Shown: positions 34,066 through 43,375, numbered from the stretch's first letter. The stretch: DNA of 64,000 nt from CAZHAX01 sp964530325 (GCA_964530325.1 CAZHAX010000004.1:62001-126000), one strand, 5' to 3'. Translations and numbers: made by a program. The notes: a model not told the origin generated them from the letters alone.

Positions 34066-34887
34066 CTACATTCTCAGACACCGCTCGAGCTCGCCCAACC
34101 GCAGATCGGCCAGGGTTATTGCGGGAACTCCCATTTCCCGTCCCACCAGTCCGCCATGACAGTCCGATCCGCCTGTCACGAACAGCTGCTCGCGGTTGCA
34201 CCACTCCAGGCAGAGCGCAGTCTCCAGTTCGTCATGGCCCGGATGGTAGCACTCCAGTCCGGCTATTCCCCACTCCAGGAAGCTCTTCAGCAGCTTCTCG
34301 GAGAGGCACATCGCCTCCATCGCCGCCCGCGGATGGGCCACCACGGCCGCTCCCCCGGCCCGCCGGATCGTCTCGACAACCTGGCTGGGGGGCACGAAGG
34401 GCGGGACCGCACGGTCGCGCCAGACCCGCTCCAGGTAGTCCTGCACGTCTGCGCAGAAGCCCCGATCGATGAGGAAGTTGAGCGCCTTCCACCCACCTCG
34501 AGTGCGGTCGTACTGGTAGGCCGCGTACTCGGCGAGGTCGATATCCAGTCCTCCGGCGACGAGCCCTTCTACCACCTCGTCATCGGCTCGATTGAGCTTC
34601 GCGGTGTTCTCATCCAGCAGCCTGATCAGCCCTGGATCGTCCAGGTCGAACCCGTAGCCCAGGATGTGGAAGAGCCGGCCCTCCAGCCTGGACGAAACCT
34701 CGACGCCGCTCAGCAATTGTACGCCCGCTTCGGCCGCCAGCTCCGCGCATCTCTTGACCGCGGCGATCGTGTCGTGGTCGGCCACCGCGACAAGACCGAT
34801 GCCCCGCGTGACTGCCTCAGATATGACACGCTCCGGCGGCCAACGGCCGTCGGAGGCGGTGGTGTGAATGTGCAGATCGACTCTCAT
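34066..34887 (-). CDS. PHP-domain metal-dependent phosphoesterase
   Basis: The 273-residue protein has the four PHP motifs: RVDLHIHTTASDG (HxH) at the start, VADHDTI, the GVEVSSRLEG stretch and GGAAVVAHPRA, with a C-terminal GGSDCHGG. It belongs to the TrpH/YciV branch, whose characterised members hydrolyse 3',5'-nucleoside bisphosphates or 5'-end RNA nucleotides. The ATG at 34885-34887 is favoured because it opens directly at the first metal motif. It is the first gene of the operon with the aminotransferase and proC. Confidence 0.9.
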   Translation of the reverse strand: MRVDLHIHTTASDGRWPPERVISEAVTRGIGLVAVADHDTIAAVKRCAELAAEAGVQLLSGVEVSSRLEGRLFHILGYGFDLDDPGLIRLLDENTAKLNRADDEVVEGLVAGGLDIDLAEYAAYQYDRTRGGWKALNFLIDRGFCADVQDYLERVWRDRAVPPFVPPSQVVETIRRAGGAAVVAHPRAAMEAMCLSEKLLKSFLEWGIAGLECYHPGHDELETALCLEWCNREQLFVTGGSDCHGGLVGREMGVPAITLADLRLGELERCLRM

Positions 34888-34933
34888 GAAGCGCCAACCG
34901 GGTCCCGGTGCCGGCAAGTTGGTATTGGGGGAG

Positions 34934-34962
34934 ATTCTACCGCAGATGTACAAAAGGGGCAA
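34934..34962 (-). promoter_or_regulatory. Promoter of the PHP-aminotransferase-proC operon
   Basis: On the minus strand, TTGCCC (34957-34962) and TAGAAT (34934-34939) are separated by 17 bases, about 40 bases before the PHP start codon. Confidence 0.6.
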
Positions 34963-35111
34963 GAATGCTAACGCGCACACGGCAGGTCTCGCCTACCCGC
35001 CGCCGCGTCACGGGCGCCTTCAGCCAGGCCATGGGGCGGCGCCGAGGGAAAAGCCGCAGCACTCTTACCCCAAACCACCTGTCGGCGAGCCAGCCCAGAG
35101 AGCTGCCCGCG

Positions 35112-35693
35112 TCAGTCGCCCTCCCCCTCGTCCTCCTCGTCGACCCCCCGCTCCCTGTGAGGCGATACGCTCTCCAGCGGCGGCAGCTCCGAGAGGCTGC
35201 CCAGCCCGAAGTGCTGCAGGAACTCGAAGCTTGTGGCGTAGAGCACCGGCCGCCCCACTGTCGCAGCGCGGCCAGCTTCTTCGATCAGACCAAGGCCCAG
35301 CAGCGTGCGCAGGACGCTGTCCGAGTTGACGCCGCGCAGGGCGTCGATCTCAGGGCGAGTGATCGGCTGCTGGTAGGCAACGATAGCCAGGACCTCGAGC
35401 GCGGCTCTCGATAGCGACCGCCTTGACTCCAGGCCCAGGAATCGCTCGATAAGAGGGGCGGCCTCAGGCGCCGTGACCATCTGTACGCTCCGGCCGGCAC
35501 GCTGCAGGCGAAGGCCTCGCGTCCCCCACTCCTGCTCCAGCTCAGCCAGAGCCTGATCTACCTGGGCATGAGTGGCCTGGACGGCCTCCGCCAGCCGGCT
35601 AACCGGCACGGGCGAATCGGCCACGAAGAGCAGGCTCTCCAGCCGCGCCGCCAGACCCAGTACGGCTCGGTCTCCCCTATCTGCTTGTTTCAC
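35112..35693 (-). CDS. scpB: Segregation and condensation protein B
   Basis: ScpB is the winged-helix kleisin-interacting subunit of the SMC-ScpAB condensin. The 193-residue protein shows the first domain LESLLFVADSPVPVSRLAEA and the second domain ALEVLAIVAYQQPITRPEID, then LRGVNSDSVLRTLLGLGLIEE and GRPVLYATSFEFLQHFGL, with an acidic tail. A GTG start at 35691-35693 was chosen; it has no good ribosome site and the start is uncertain. scpA, which usually lies directly upstream, is absent; the next gene is divergent. Confidence 0.9.
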   Translation of the reverse strand: MKQADRGDRAVLGLAARLESLLFVADSPVPVSRLAEAVQATHAQVDQALAELEQEWGTRGLRLQRAGRSVQMVTAPEAAPLIERFLGLESRRSLSRAALEVLAIVAYQQPITRPEIDALRGVNSDSVLRTLLGLGLIEEAGRAATVGRPVLYATSFEFLQHFGLGSLSELPPLESVSPHRERGVDEEDEGEGD

Positions 35694-35707
35694 ACCACCA
35701 CCACATG

Positions 35708-35716
35708 TGCTATAAT
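35708..35716 (+). promoter_or_regulatory. Extended -10 promoter of the lipoprotein gene
   Basis: TGCTATAAT is a perfect extended -10 element. A weak TTTCAC -35 lies 17 bases upstream. It is located between the divergent scpB and lipoprotein genes. Confidence 0.6.
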
Positions 35717-35767
35717 CGTAGGCGCGGGCAGCGCACTCCCGCCAACAGCTTACGCCAGGAGGCTCGA

Positions 35768-36352
35768 ATGCACTCACGGACACTTGCGATTGCCGTCGCC
35801 GTTGTCATCGCTGCCGAGGCCTGCTGCTGCTGTACCGCGCTCGGCGGGCCCGAGCCGCCCTATCCCATCGTTCCCTCCCAGGCGGCTATCGACGAGCTCA
35901 ACCAGCGAATGGAGAGTCCACACGTCGCCGAGGGCGACGACGGCCTGGTCTACTTCTCGATCTACATGACCGAGGAGGAAGCCACCTCGCTGCTCGTCGA
36001 CCAGCTAGAGGGCGAGGCTCAACCGTCAATGATCGAGCAGCCCCAGATCCACTTCCGCGACGGCCGGATCGAGGTCTACTTGACAGTGATGCTATCAGAA
36101 CAGCTGCCCCTGCCCGTCATGGTCGCGCTCACGCCCGCCACGGCAGGAGACGACATCACGTTGACCCTGGCCGAGATCATCGTCGGCCCGCTCCCGCTGC
36201 CCGAGGCCCTCGTCGGAGGACTGGGCGAGATGGTTAGTGACACGGTCCGCGATACACTCGCCCATTCCCTTGAAGGAGCAGAGATCACCGAACTGCAGGT
36301 CGACGACGGGCGACTCGTCCTCTTCTTCCGGGCCAACCCAGACGATCTCTAG
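35768..36352 (+). CDS. Small lipoprotein of unknown function
   Basis: The 194-residue protein begins with a hydrophobic signal (RTLAIAVAVVIAAEA) followed by four consecutive Cys residues, a likely lipidation site. The mature domain has alternating beta segments (DGRIEVYLTVMLSEQ, DDITLTLAEIIVGPLPLP) reminiscent of DUF2140/DUF2993-type lipid-binding domains; this is a tentative resemblance. The ATG follows AGGAGG six bases upstream. It is convergent with amaP, with 6 bases between their ends. Confidence 0.72.
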   Translation: MHSRTLAIAVAVVIAAEACCCCTALGGPEPPYPIVPSQAAIDELNQRMESPHVAEGDDGLVYFSIYMTEEEATSLLVDQLEGEAQPSMIEQPQIHFRDGRIEVYLTVMLSEQLPLPVMVALTPATAGDDITLTLAEIIVGPLPLPEALVGGLGEMVSDTVRDTLAHSLEGAEITELQVDDGRLVLFFRANPDDL

Positions 36353-36358
36353 CTCCGG

Positions 36359-37048
36359 CTAGTCCTCCTCGTCTGGAGATCCGGACATCTGGGTCTCCGC
36401 CATAGACGATAGGTCAGGCTCGGGCTCAGTCTCCATCCAGGGTGGTGGCGGCGCCGGCGCAGCTCCCGCAGCCTCTCCCTTTGCCCCGCGCCCGGGATGC
36501 GCAAGCGCCCGCAGCATCACCCTGGGCTCGCGGGTCAGCTTCAGCCCCATGCCCTCCTCGACGACAAACCGGACTCTCTCGACGATTTCCCCTGCCTTCT
36601 GGGGAACGTCGACCCCTGAGGCGGTCTCGACATCTGCCTCTACGACAACTCCGCCGCGCCGGCCGGAGACCTTCGGCCGCGAGCGAATCACGCCGGCGAT
36701 CTGGTTGATCTCGTACTGCAGCCGGTCCACAACAGAGGCAACGTTCAGCGTGACCTGCCCACCCTCTGCCTTCGTGACTCTGATGTCCTTCGAGGATGGA
36801 CGGCGTATCTGCACGTAGATCACGAACAGAAGGAGCAGATCGATTGCCGCCGCTACGACAATCCCCACCCCTACGCGCACGTACCAGAGTGGCTCACCCT
36901 CCGGCCACTGCTGTATGAAGCGCAGGACCGCCTGGGCCTCCCGCTCCACAGAGCCGAATGTGAGGCCAGGCTTGACCAGCGCCAGCGTGGACACAACACC
37001 TATCGCCAGTAGCAGCAGAATGACGACTATCCGATTGGCTGTATTCAT
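36359..37048 (-). CDS. amaP: Alkaline shock response membrane anchor protein AmaP
   Basis: The 229-residue protein has two N-terminal transmembrane helices (VVILLLLAIGVVSTLALV and VGVGIVVAAAIDLLLLFVIYV). They are followed by a cytoplasmic Asp23-like domain (VTLNVASVVDRLQYEINQIA, VVVEADVETASGVDV) and a Pro/Glu-rich tail. AmaP anchors Asp23-family proteins at the membrane in Gram-positive bacteria. Two Asp23-family genes are in this window (43873 and 54034), but neither is adjacent. The ATG overlaps the YfhO-like stop codon by four bases, making it the last gene of the GT2-YfhO operon. Confidence 0.85.
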   Translation of the reverse strand: MNTANRIVVILLLLAIGVVSTLALVKPGLTFGSVEREAQAVLRFIQQWPEGEPLWYVRVGVGIVVAAAIDLLLLFVIYVQIRRPSSKDIRVTKAEGGQVTLNVASVVDRLQYEINQIAGVIRSRPKVSGRRGGVVVEADVETASGVDVPQKAGEIVERVRFVVEEGMGLKLTREPRVMLRALAHPGRGAKGEAAGAAPAPPPPWMETEPEPDLSSMAETQMSGSPDEED

Positions 37049-39987
37049 CTCTGGGCCTCCTTCCCGCCCAACGCCCTTTGGGCCATTATAGCACTCCGCA
37101 TTCCATTCCACAAAAGCGGACCGCCGGCCAGCCCGGCAGCAGCCAGAATCCCCGCCAAGCTGATCCAACCACCGAGCTGCAAGCTCGGCGAGGCGTAGGT
37201 GAACACCACCTCGTGCTGTCCGGCCTCTATCTCCACCGCCCGGAAGAGGATATCCGCCTTCATCACCGCAGCCGGGCGGCCATCAACGGCTGCCTCCCAG
37301 CCCGGGTACCAGCCATCCGTCAGCACCACGTATCCCGGCCTCTCGCTCTCCACCACGATCTCAACCCGCTCGGGCTCATAGCTCGTCACCTCGACGCTGG
37401 CGCCGGCACCTGGTGTCCCGGTAGCCGCCTCGTCGCTCTGGAGAGTTTGTTCTGACGTCTCCACAACAACGGTAGTTCCGGGATCGAATTGCTGGGCCCT
37501 CGTGGCGGCCAGCGCGGCCTCTTCGTCGACGGCAGCCAGGGCCAGCTCAACGAAGAAGGCCCGCGGCAGGACGTCCAGGTTCTCGTAGATCTTGACGTCA
37601 CCCGAGTGTACAAGCCTGAAGCGGCCCCCATCGGAGAGGACGAGAGGCTGGAAGCTGCCCGTGCGCTCGTCGATCAGGCTCACGCCGCGGATCACCAACT
37701 CACCCTCAGGTAGGCTCGCCGACACAACCACGGACGACGGGCTGCCCGGCCGATCCCATCGCACCCGCGTCGTGTATTCGTTCCCTTCAATCTGGCCGGG
37801 CCCGCCCTCAGCTGGCACGTAGTAGTGCGCGCCCACCGTCGCCCCCGCGTGGGCCGCCCCATCAACCAAGATGCCTTCCGCCGTGTGCTCGCCGGCGCGC
37901 AGCTCAAAGCCGTACCGCAGCCCATCGGCGAACTCCAGCTCGACGAGTCCGACGGGTATCCCGTCCGGCAGCGCGGCAGCGCCTTCAAGATGTGTCACCA
38001 GGCCAAGTGCTGTGGCCTCGAAGGGTGCGACGTAGCCAACTGCTGCCTGCTGACCAGCCGCTAGCCGGGCGCCGAACTGCAGATCGTAGAATACGGAATC
38101 AAGCCAGGCATCGCCCTGCTTGTCCGTGATCACATGGCGCACGTTGAACAGGGACAGCCAGCGCCCATCGGGCAGAACCGTCATCTTCTCGCGCAGCCGC
38201 CCATCGATCGAGACCTCGTCATCCGGCAAGAACAGTCGCTGCAGGGTAACGAAGGATTGGAGCGGGAGCACCCCGCCGTCGTACCCGTCAACCGCGGGAA
38301 CGCCGAAGGCGAGCGGTAGGTTGGGACTGAGAACTTCCTTCTGCTTTGCGGCGACAGCATAGTCATACACTGCATCGGCTGGAAGCTGAGAGCCGTATAT
38401 GAGTTCGATTTCGGCCAGATCGCCGGGGTCGAACCTGATGTCGGACATGCTGATGAAGCGCGAGAGCGGTATCGCACCGTCCGCCAGCACGTGTGCGACG
38501 GCCGGCCGCAGACTCGTGAAGGCCTGAGGGGCCGTCGCCCTGCTGTGCGGCAGCTGCGCTCCAGCTACGAACAACTCGGTCATCATCAGCGCCAGCAACC
38601 CGGCGCCAGCCACCCTCGGCCTGCTCCTTGCCAGAGCAAGGAGAGCCACAGAGAGGATACCGCCTGCAGCCCAGCCGAGCACGGTTCCGGTGTCGACTAC
38701 CGCTCCCTCGCCAAGCCGCAGCCCCCACACCGCCCAGCCAGCGAGGGCTACCAGCACGGCCACGGTAACCAAGACAGCCCGCCAGCGCCACCCGGTAACC
38801 TGGCGCTGCAGCCGGTCCGCCGCCCAGCCCACGAGTGCAGCCGCGCCCATGGCGTACAGCGCCAGCCATCGAGCCGGCACCCGGAAATGGGCAAACCCGG
38901 GTACAGACAGCGCCAGGGCCAGATAGAGCGGATTCGCCTTCCCTAGAGCAAGAAACAGGCCCGCCGCGCCAAGCCAGGCCGCCCGCCGCGTGCCCTCCCC
39001 CCATTCGCGCCAGGCGTGCACGGCCACGGCGATCAGAGCCAGCCCAGCGACGCCCACGTAGGCCACGTGCTCGGTGTGATCGGGAGAGACGGCCTCGGAG
39101 AAGCCAGGCAGCAGGGCCCGCGTCAGGTAGTGGGGCAAGAGGGACTTGGAAACACGGAGGTCGAACGGCAGCCCGGCCGAGCGGACTGAAAGGCGCGTCA
39201 GCTCCAGCGTGGGCAGGAGTTGCCCTGCGGCTAGTAGCGCTCCCAGCAGAAGCACAGCGACGAGGAGACCAGCGGACGAAAGCAGGGGCCTAGACCCGCG
39301 CCGGCGCACCGCTTTCAGCACAAGCGGCCCCAGCCCGTAGACAGCGAGCCCAAAGGCCGCGATGAACGCAGTCTGCGTATGCCCCGCCAGGAGGACAAGC
39401 CCGATTGTCACTGCCAGCCCTACGACTGCTACCCGCAGACGCCGCCACTCCCGCTCCTGCACCAGTTGGAACGCCCGATCCCACAACAGGAGCATCAGGG
39501 GGAGCCAGGCCAGCCCTTGGAGCTGATTGATGTGTTCGGATTGCCCGGACAGGTAGCCCCCCAATGCGTAGCAAGCTCCCACAGCCCAGGCCCCGACCCG
39601 CCCCAAGTGGAGCGAGCGGCGCGCCCAGACATAGCTGGTCAGCGCCGCCAGGCATACGTGCAGCAGGATAGTAAGGTGCACTGACATGTGAGAAGGGAAC
39701 AGCGCCCACAGCAGCCAGTTGAGCGGGTAGAACACACCCACCTGGCTGTTCGCCAGGAAAGGACAACCCATGAACAGGTAGGGATTCCAGAGCGGCAACC
39801 GCCCGGCCCGGAGCGCGTCTGTCGCCTCGGCCCAATAGGGATAGAAGTAGGTGAAGATGTCGCCGCCAGCCATCACCTGGCCGGCGAGCGCGATCCGCCA
39901 GTAGAAGGCTGTGGCCAGCGCCCACAGAGACGAGACCGCAAGCAGGTCCCGCATAACGGCGCGGCTACGGCTTGATGAAGGGGTCAT
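37045..39987 (-). CDS. YfhO-like polytopic membrane protein (GT-C-type glycosyltransferase family)
   Basis: The 980-residue protein has a dozen or so transmembrane segments in its first 450 residues. An early loop has the acidic GGDIFTYFYPYWAEATDALRAGRLPLWNP motif typical of YfhO/GT-C membrane transferases (its DxxxxxYPxW core binds the lipid-linked sugar). A large outer beta-rich domain and a final C-terminal hydrophobic helix follow. YfhO adds sugars to cell-wall polymers in firmicutes. The adjacent GT2 enzyme, a polyprenyl-phosphate sugar synthase type, would make the lipid-linked donor. Confidence 0.85.
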   Translation of the reverse strand: MTPSSSRSRAVMRDLLAVSSLWALATAFYWRIALAGQVMAGGDIFTYFYPYWAEATDALRAGRLPLWNPYLFMGCPFLANSQVGVFYPLNWLLWALFPSHMSVHLTILLHVCLAALTSYVWARRSLHLGRVGAWAVGACYALGGYLSGQSEHINQLQGLAWLPLMLLLWDRAFQLVQEREWRRLRVAVVGLAVTIGLVLLAGHTQTAFIAAFGLAVYGLGPLVLKAVRRRGSRPLLSSAGLLVAVLLLGALLAAGQLLPTLELTRLSVRSAGLPFDLRVSKSLLPHYLTRALLPGFSEAVSPDHTEHVAYVGVAGLALIAVAVHAWREWGEGTRRAAWLGAAGLFLALGKANPLYLALALSVPGFAHFRVPARWLALYAMGAAALVGWAADRLQRQVTGWRWRAVLVTVAVLVALAGWAVWGLRLGEGAVVDTGTVLGWAAGGILSVALLALARSRPRVAGAGLLALMMTELFVAGAQLPHSRATAPQAFTSLRPAVAHVLADGAIPLSRFISMSDIRFDPGDLAEIELIYGSQLPADAVYDYAVAAKQKEVLSPNLPLAFGVPAVDGYDGGVLPLQSFVTLQRLFLPDDEVSIDGRLREKMTVLPDGRWLSLFNVRHVITDKQGDAWLDSVFYDLQFGARLAAGQQAAVGYVAPFEATALGLVTHLEGAAALPDGIPVGLVELEFADGLRYGFELRAGEHTAEGILVDGAAHAGATVGAHYYVPAEGGPGQIEGNEYTTRVRWDRPGSPSSVVVSASLPEGELVIRGVSLIDERTGSFQPLVLSDGGRFRLVHSGDVKIYENLDVLPRAFFVELALAAVDEEAALAATRAQQFDPGTTVVVETSEQTLQSDEAATGTPGAGASVEVTSYEPERVEIVVESERPGYVVLTDGWYPGWEAAVDGRPAAVMKADILFRAVEIEAGQHEVVFTYASPSLQLGGWISLAGILAAAGLAGGPLLWNGMRSAIMAQRALGGKEAQR

Positions 39988-40015
39988 AGGATCAGGAAGG
40001 CCGGCGCCGCCCGAA

Positions 40016-40747
40016 TCACCTGGTGAACCGGCACTTCACCAGTGTCCACAACACGGTGAGCCCGTCACGCCAGCTCAGCTTCTTCCCCTCGGAGAACTCC
40101 CGCCCGGTGTAGGATATCGGCACCTCGTAGATGCGATAGCCCCGCTTCAGTATCTGGGCGGTAATCTCGGGGTCGAATCCCCAACCGGCGGCCCTCAGCT
40201 TGAGCTGCTCGGCCACCTCCCGGGTGAAGACCTTGTAGCACGTTTCCAGGTCGCTGAGGATCGTGTCATACAGGATGTTCGTTACCGTCGTCAGAATGCG
40301 GTTCCCAACCATGTGCCAGAAGAACATCGCCTTGGTGGGACCGCCTCGAAAGCGAGAGCCATAGACGACTTCGGACCGGCCCTCCAGGATGGGCCGCAGA
40401 AGGTCCAGGTACTCACCCGGGTCATACTCCAGATCGGCATCCTGAATGAGCATGATGTCCCCGCCGGCAGCCTGGAGCCCTGTCCGAACCGCCGCCCCTT
40501 TTCCTTGGTTCCGATCGTGGAAGATGACCACGAGGTCCGCGTCGCCCTCGATCCTGTGGAGGTACTCCCGCGTGCCGTCGGTCGAGCCGTCGTCGACGAC
40601 CACGATCTCCCGCTCGAGCTTGACCCTCTTCCCGTCGTCGGCGCCGAAGCCAACCGGCACAGCCAGGTCGACACTGCGCACGCGGCGCAGTATCTCGGCG
40701 ATCGTATCGATCTCGTCGTACACCGGCATCACGACGGAAAGCTTCAC
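40016..40747 (-). CDS. GT2 glycosyltransferase, dolichyl-phosphate sugar synthase-like
   Basis: The 243-residue protein has the GT-A fold signatures KLSVVMPVYDEIDTI, EIVVVDDGSTDGT, RNQGKGAAVRTGL, LIQDADLEYDPGEY (the DxD-like site) and YGSRFRGGP. It lacks membrane helices and matches DPM1-like synthases that transfer a sugar from a nucleotide sugar to polyprenyl phosphate. It is followed by the YfhO-like gene 28 bases downstream and by AmaP, giving a cell-envelope glycosylation operon. Confidence 0.92.
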   Translation of the reverse strand: MKLSVVMPVYDEIDTIAEILRRVRSVDLAVPVGFGADDGKRVKLEREIVVVDDGSTDGTREYLHRIEGDADLVVIFHDRNQGKGAAVRTGLQAAGGDIMLIQDADLEYDPGEYLDLLRPILEGRSEVVYGSRFRGGPTKAMFFWHMVGNRILTTVTNILYDTILSDLETCYKVFTREVAEQLKLRAAGWGFDPEITAQILKRGYRIYEVPISYTGREFSEGKKLSWRDGLTVLWTLVKCRFTR

Positions 40748-40771
40748 GGCGGAAGGCCCCCTTTACGCCGC

Positions 40772-40800
40772 ATTATAGCCGAGGCACAGAAGCGTGACAA
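40772..40800 (-). promoter_or_regulatory. Promoter of the GT2-YfhO-amaP operon
   Basis: On the minus strand, TTGTCA (40795-40800) and a perfect TATAAT (40772-40777) are separated by 17 bases. Confidence 0.7.
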
Positions 40801-40804
40801 GCCA

Positions 40805-40833
40805 TTGCGCCCCAGGTCGAGTTCGACTAGAAT
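40805..40833 (+). promoter_or_regulatory. Promoter of the MocA-HAD fusion gene
   Basis: TTGCGC (40805-40810) and TAGAAT (40828-40833) are separated by 17 bases, back to back with the divergent GT2 promoter. Confidence 0.5.
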
Positions 40834-40877
40834 ACACTGTGGCCGGTGGACGGCCGAACAACGGAGGCAGTAACACA

Positions 40878-42284
40878 TTGAGCGAAGTCGCAGCGATCGT
40901 CCTCGCGGCTGGCCCATCGGCCAGATACGGCCGCCCGAAGCAGCTCCTCGACTGGAATGGCGTGCCGCTTGTGACCCACGTCTCAAACCTGGCGCTTGCG
41001 GCCGGGCTGAGACCGGTCATCGTCGTTCTGGGCTCGGAGGCGGATTCTGTGCGTGCTGCACTGGCCGGGCTGCCGGTCACGGTGCTCATCAACTGGCGAT
41101 GGGAAGAGGGCCTCAGCACTTCCGTGCGCACCGGGCTCTCTGCAGTGCCGGCGGAATCTGGTGCAGCGGTGCTTCTGCAATGCGACCAGCCGCTGCTTAC
41201 ACCTGCGTTCCTTCAGGCCCTGGTGGATCGTCAGCGCGAGACGGGCGCGGCAGTCGTCTACCCCGTCCACGAAGGAACCCGCGGCACCCCCGTGCTCTTC
41301 GCCAGAGCCCTCTTCCCGGAGCTCGCCCATGTCGACGGCGACCAGGGAGGCCGGGCCATCCTGGATCGGCACTCCGAGGAGACATCCACAGTCGAGGTGG
41401 CCGATCCCGACATACTGGCAGACGTAGACACGCCCCCCGACTACAAACGCCTGCGCAAGCGCATCACCTCCCGCGCCGGCGACGCTGCGGTACTCAGGCC
41501 CGTGCGCGGCCTGATGGTCGATATGGACGGCGTACTGTGGCGGGGGGACCAGCCCATCCCGGCGCTGCAGCGCTTTTTTGCCTTCCTGGCAGATCATTCG
41601 ATCGCCTACGTCCTGGTTACAAACAACTCCAGCAAGCTGCCCAGGCAGTACGTGACCAAGCTCGCCGGGTTCGGAGTCCGGGTGGACGAGTCCCTGATCC
41701 TGACCTCAGGCCAGGCGGCGGCGGCCTACCTGGCGGACGCCACCCCGCGCGGGACGCGCATCTATACTATCGGCGAGCAGGGTGTCGATCAACCGCTGCA
41801 GCAGCGTGGCTTCGTGATCGCGGCGGAAGATGCCTCCTACGTCGTCGTCGGCTGGGACCGGGACCTGACCTGGAAGAAGCTGGCCACCGCTGCTCTCCTG
41901 ATCCACGGAGGCGCAGGCTTTGTTGGTACGAACCCGGACACCAGCTTTCCCACTGAGCGCGGTCCCGTCCCAGGCAACGGCGCTCAACTGGCGGCCTTGG
42001 AGGCCGCCACCGGCGTGGCCCCTTTCGTCGTCGGCAAGCCCGGCGCCCGGATGTACTTGGAGGCTCTCATGCGGCTGGGCACCGCGCCGGAAGAGACGGC
42101 TGTGCTTGGAGACCGGCTCGATACGGATATCGCGGGGGCTAAGAGAGCCGGGCTGGCGGCTGTGCTCGTCCTATCGGGGATCGCCACCGAGGCGGACCTG
42201 GCCCGCGCCCCGGAACGCCCTGATCTGGTCTGCTCAGACATAGGCGAGCTGACCAGCGTATGGGAACGGGCACTAGCGCAGTGA
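40878..42284 (+). CDS. Fusion of a MocA-like nucleotidyltransferase and a HAD-IIA phosphatase
   Basis: The 468-residue protein joins two enzymes. Residues 1 to about 200 form a MobA/MocA-type nucleotidyltransferase with AAIVLAAGPSARYGRPKQLL, LLQCDQPLLTPAFLQ and VDGDQGGRAIL. From about 212 to the end is a NagD-like HAD-IIA phosphatase with GLMVDMDGVLWRGDQPI, VTNNSSKLP, VVGKPG and LGDRLDTDIAGAKRAG. MocA homologues cytidylylate molybdenum cofactor or act as sugar or xanthine-dehydrogenase-linked transferases. No molybdenum genes are nearby, so the combined function is unknown. The TTG start follows GGAGG by 11 bases. The sequence between the domains is continuous with no stop codon. Confidence 0.85.
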   Translation: MSEVAAIVLAAGPSARYGRPKQLLDWNGVPLVTHVSNLALAAGLRPVIVVLGSEADSVRAALAGLPVTVLINWRWEEGLSTSVRTGLSAVPAESGAAVLLQCDQPLLTPAFLQALVDRQRETGAAVVYPVHEGTRGTPVLFARALFPELAHVDGDQGGRAILDRHSEETSTVEVADPDILADVDTPPDYKRLRKRITSRAGDAAVLRPVRGLMVDMDGVLWRGDQPIPALQRFFAFLADHSIAYVLVTNNSSKLPRQYVTKLAGFGVRVDESLILTSGQAAAAYLADATPRGTRIYTIGEQGVDQPLQQRGFVIAAEDASYVVVGWDRDLTWKKLATAALLIHGGAGFVGTNPDTSFPTERGPVPGNGAQLAALEAATGVAPFVVGKPGARMYLEALMRLGTAPEETAVLGDRLDTDIAGAKRAGLAAVLVLSGIATEADLARAPERPDLVCSDIGELTSVWERALAQ

Positions 42285-43375
42285 CCGAGGAGAGCAGGGA
42301 AAGCAGCCCTCCGGTATCGCCCGGGATCGATCGCCCCATCGCGGTCTACGATCTCGACATGGCCGCGGTGGGCAGCCTCGTCCGGGAGCTCGGCCAGCCC
42401 GCCTACCGTGCAGACCAGGTCTGGCAGTGGCTCTACGTGCACCTGGCGACCTCGTTCGCCGAGATGACCAATCTACCGCTGGCTCTGCGCGACAGGCTGG
42501 CCGCCCAAGCCGCAATCGACGCACCCCAGGTTGCGGCCACAGCTGAGTCAGCAGATCGAAGGGCCCGCAAGGATCTGCTCCGTCTTCGCGACGGGGAGAC
42601 GATCGAGACGGTCCTGATGCGCTATCGACGCCGCCGTACCGCCTGCATCTCCACCCAGGTGGGCTGCGCCGTAGGCTGCCCCTTCTGCGCAACCGGACAG
42701 ATGGGCTTCCGCCGCCACCTCTCTGCCGGCGAGATCACGGCCCAGGCCCTACACTTCGCCCGATTGCTCCGCGCCAACGCCGAGCGGCTGACGAACGTAG
42801 TGCTCATGGGAATGGGCGAGCCGCTGCTCAACTACGATGCCTCGCTCGGGGCAGTCCGTCGCCTGTGCGCGCAGCCGGGGTTCGGCCTGGGCCAGCGACG
42901 CATTACGCTGTCGACGGTGGGCATAGTCCCGGCAATCCTTCGCCTCGCAAGGGAGCAATTGCAGATCAAGCTCGCCATCTCACTGCATGCGGCCACGGAC
43001 GACCTGCGCAACGAGATCATCCCGCTGAACGATCGGTATGGGCTGGACGCGCTATTCGCGGCCTGCCATGACTACGCCACCCGAACAGGGCGTCGCGTCA
43101 CATTTGAGTGGGCGCTCATAGAGGGAGTCAACGACACAGAGCAGCAGGCGGAGGCGCTGGCAGCCCGGCTGGCCGGGATGCCAGCTCACGTGAACCTGAT
43201 CCCGGTCAACCCGACCGAGGGCTATCCCGGTCAGCCGCCCTCCCGTGAAGGCGTCGACGCCTTCGCTGCCAGCCTCAAGCGCCGCCACATCTCCTATACC
43301 GTGCGACTACGACGCGGTCTTGACATCCAGGCAGGTTGCGGCCAGCTTCGCCAGCGGCAGGAGGCCAGGACCTAG
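42260..43375 (+). CDS. rlmN: Dual-specificity 23S rRNA/tRNA adenine-C2 methyltransferase
   Basis: RlmN is a radical SAM enzyme that methylates A2503 of 23S rRNA and A37 of some tRNAs. The 371-residue protein has the radical SAM cluster CAVGCPFC (CxxxCxxC) near residue 138, VVLMGMGEPLLNYD, RRITLSTVGIVP, KLAISLHAATDDLR and the second catalytic Cys in AGCGQL at the C-terminus. The gene overlaps the fusion gene by 25 bases from its first ATG; a GTG at 42281-42283 (GTGA overlap) is an alternative start. No terminator is evident before the next promoter. Confidence 0.95.
   Translation: MGTGTSAVTEESRESSPPVSPGIDRPIAVYDLDMAAVGSLVRELGQPAYRADQVWQWLYVHLATSFAEMTNLPLALRDRLAAQAAIDAPQVAATAESADRRARKDLLRLRDGETIETVLMRYRRRRTACISTQVGCAVGCPFCATGQMGFRRHLSAGEITAQALHFARLLRANAERLTNVVLMGMGEPLLNYDASLGAVRRLCAQPGFGLGQRRITLSTVGIVPAILRLAREQLQIKLAISLHAATDDLRNEIIPLNDRYGLDALFAACHDYATRTGRRVTFEWALIEGVNDTEQQAEALAARLAGMPAHVNLIPVNPTEGYPGQPPSREGVDAFAASLKRRHISYTVRLRRGLDIQAGCGQLRQRQEART

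Noticed and set aside
36359..37048. Possible third Asp23 gene
   Set aside because: Two N-terminal transmembrane helices show that it is the anchor protein AmaP, not an Asp23 paralogue.
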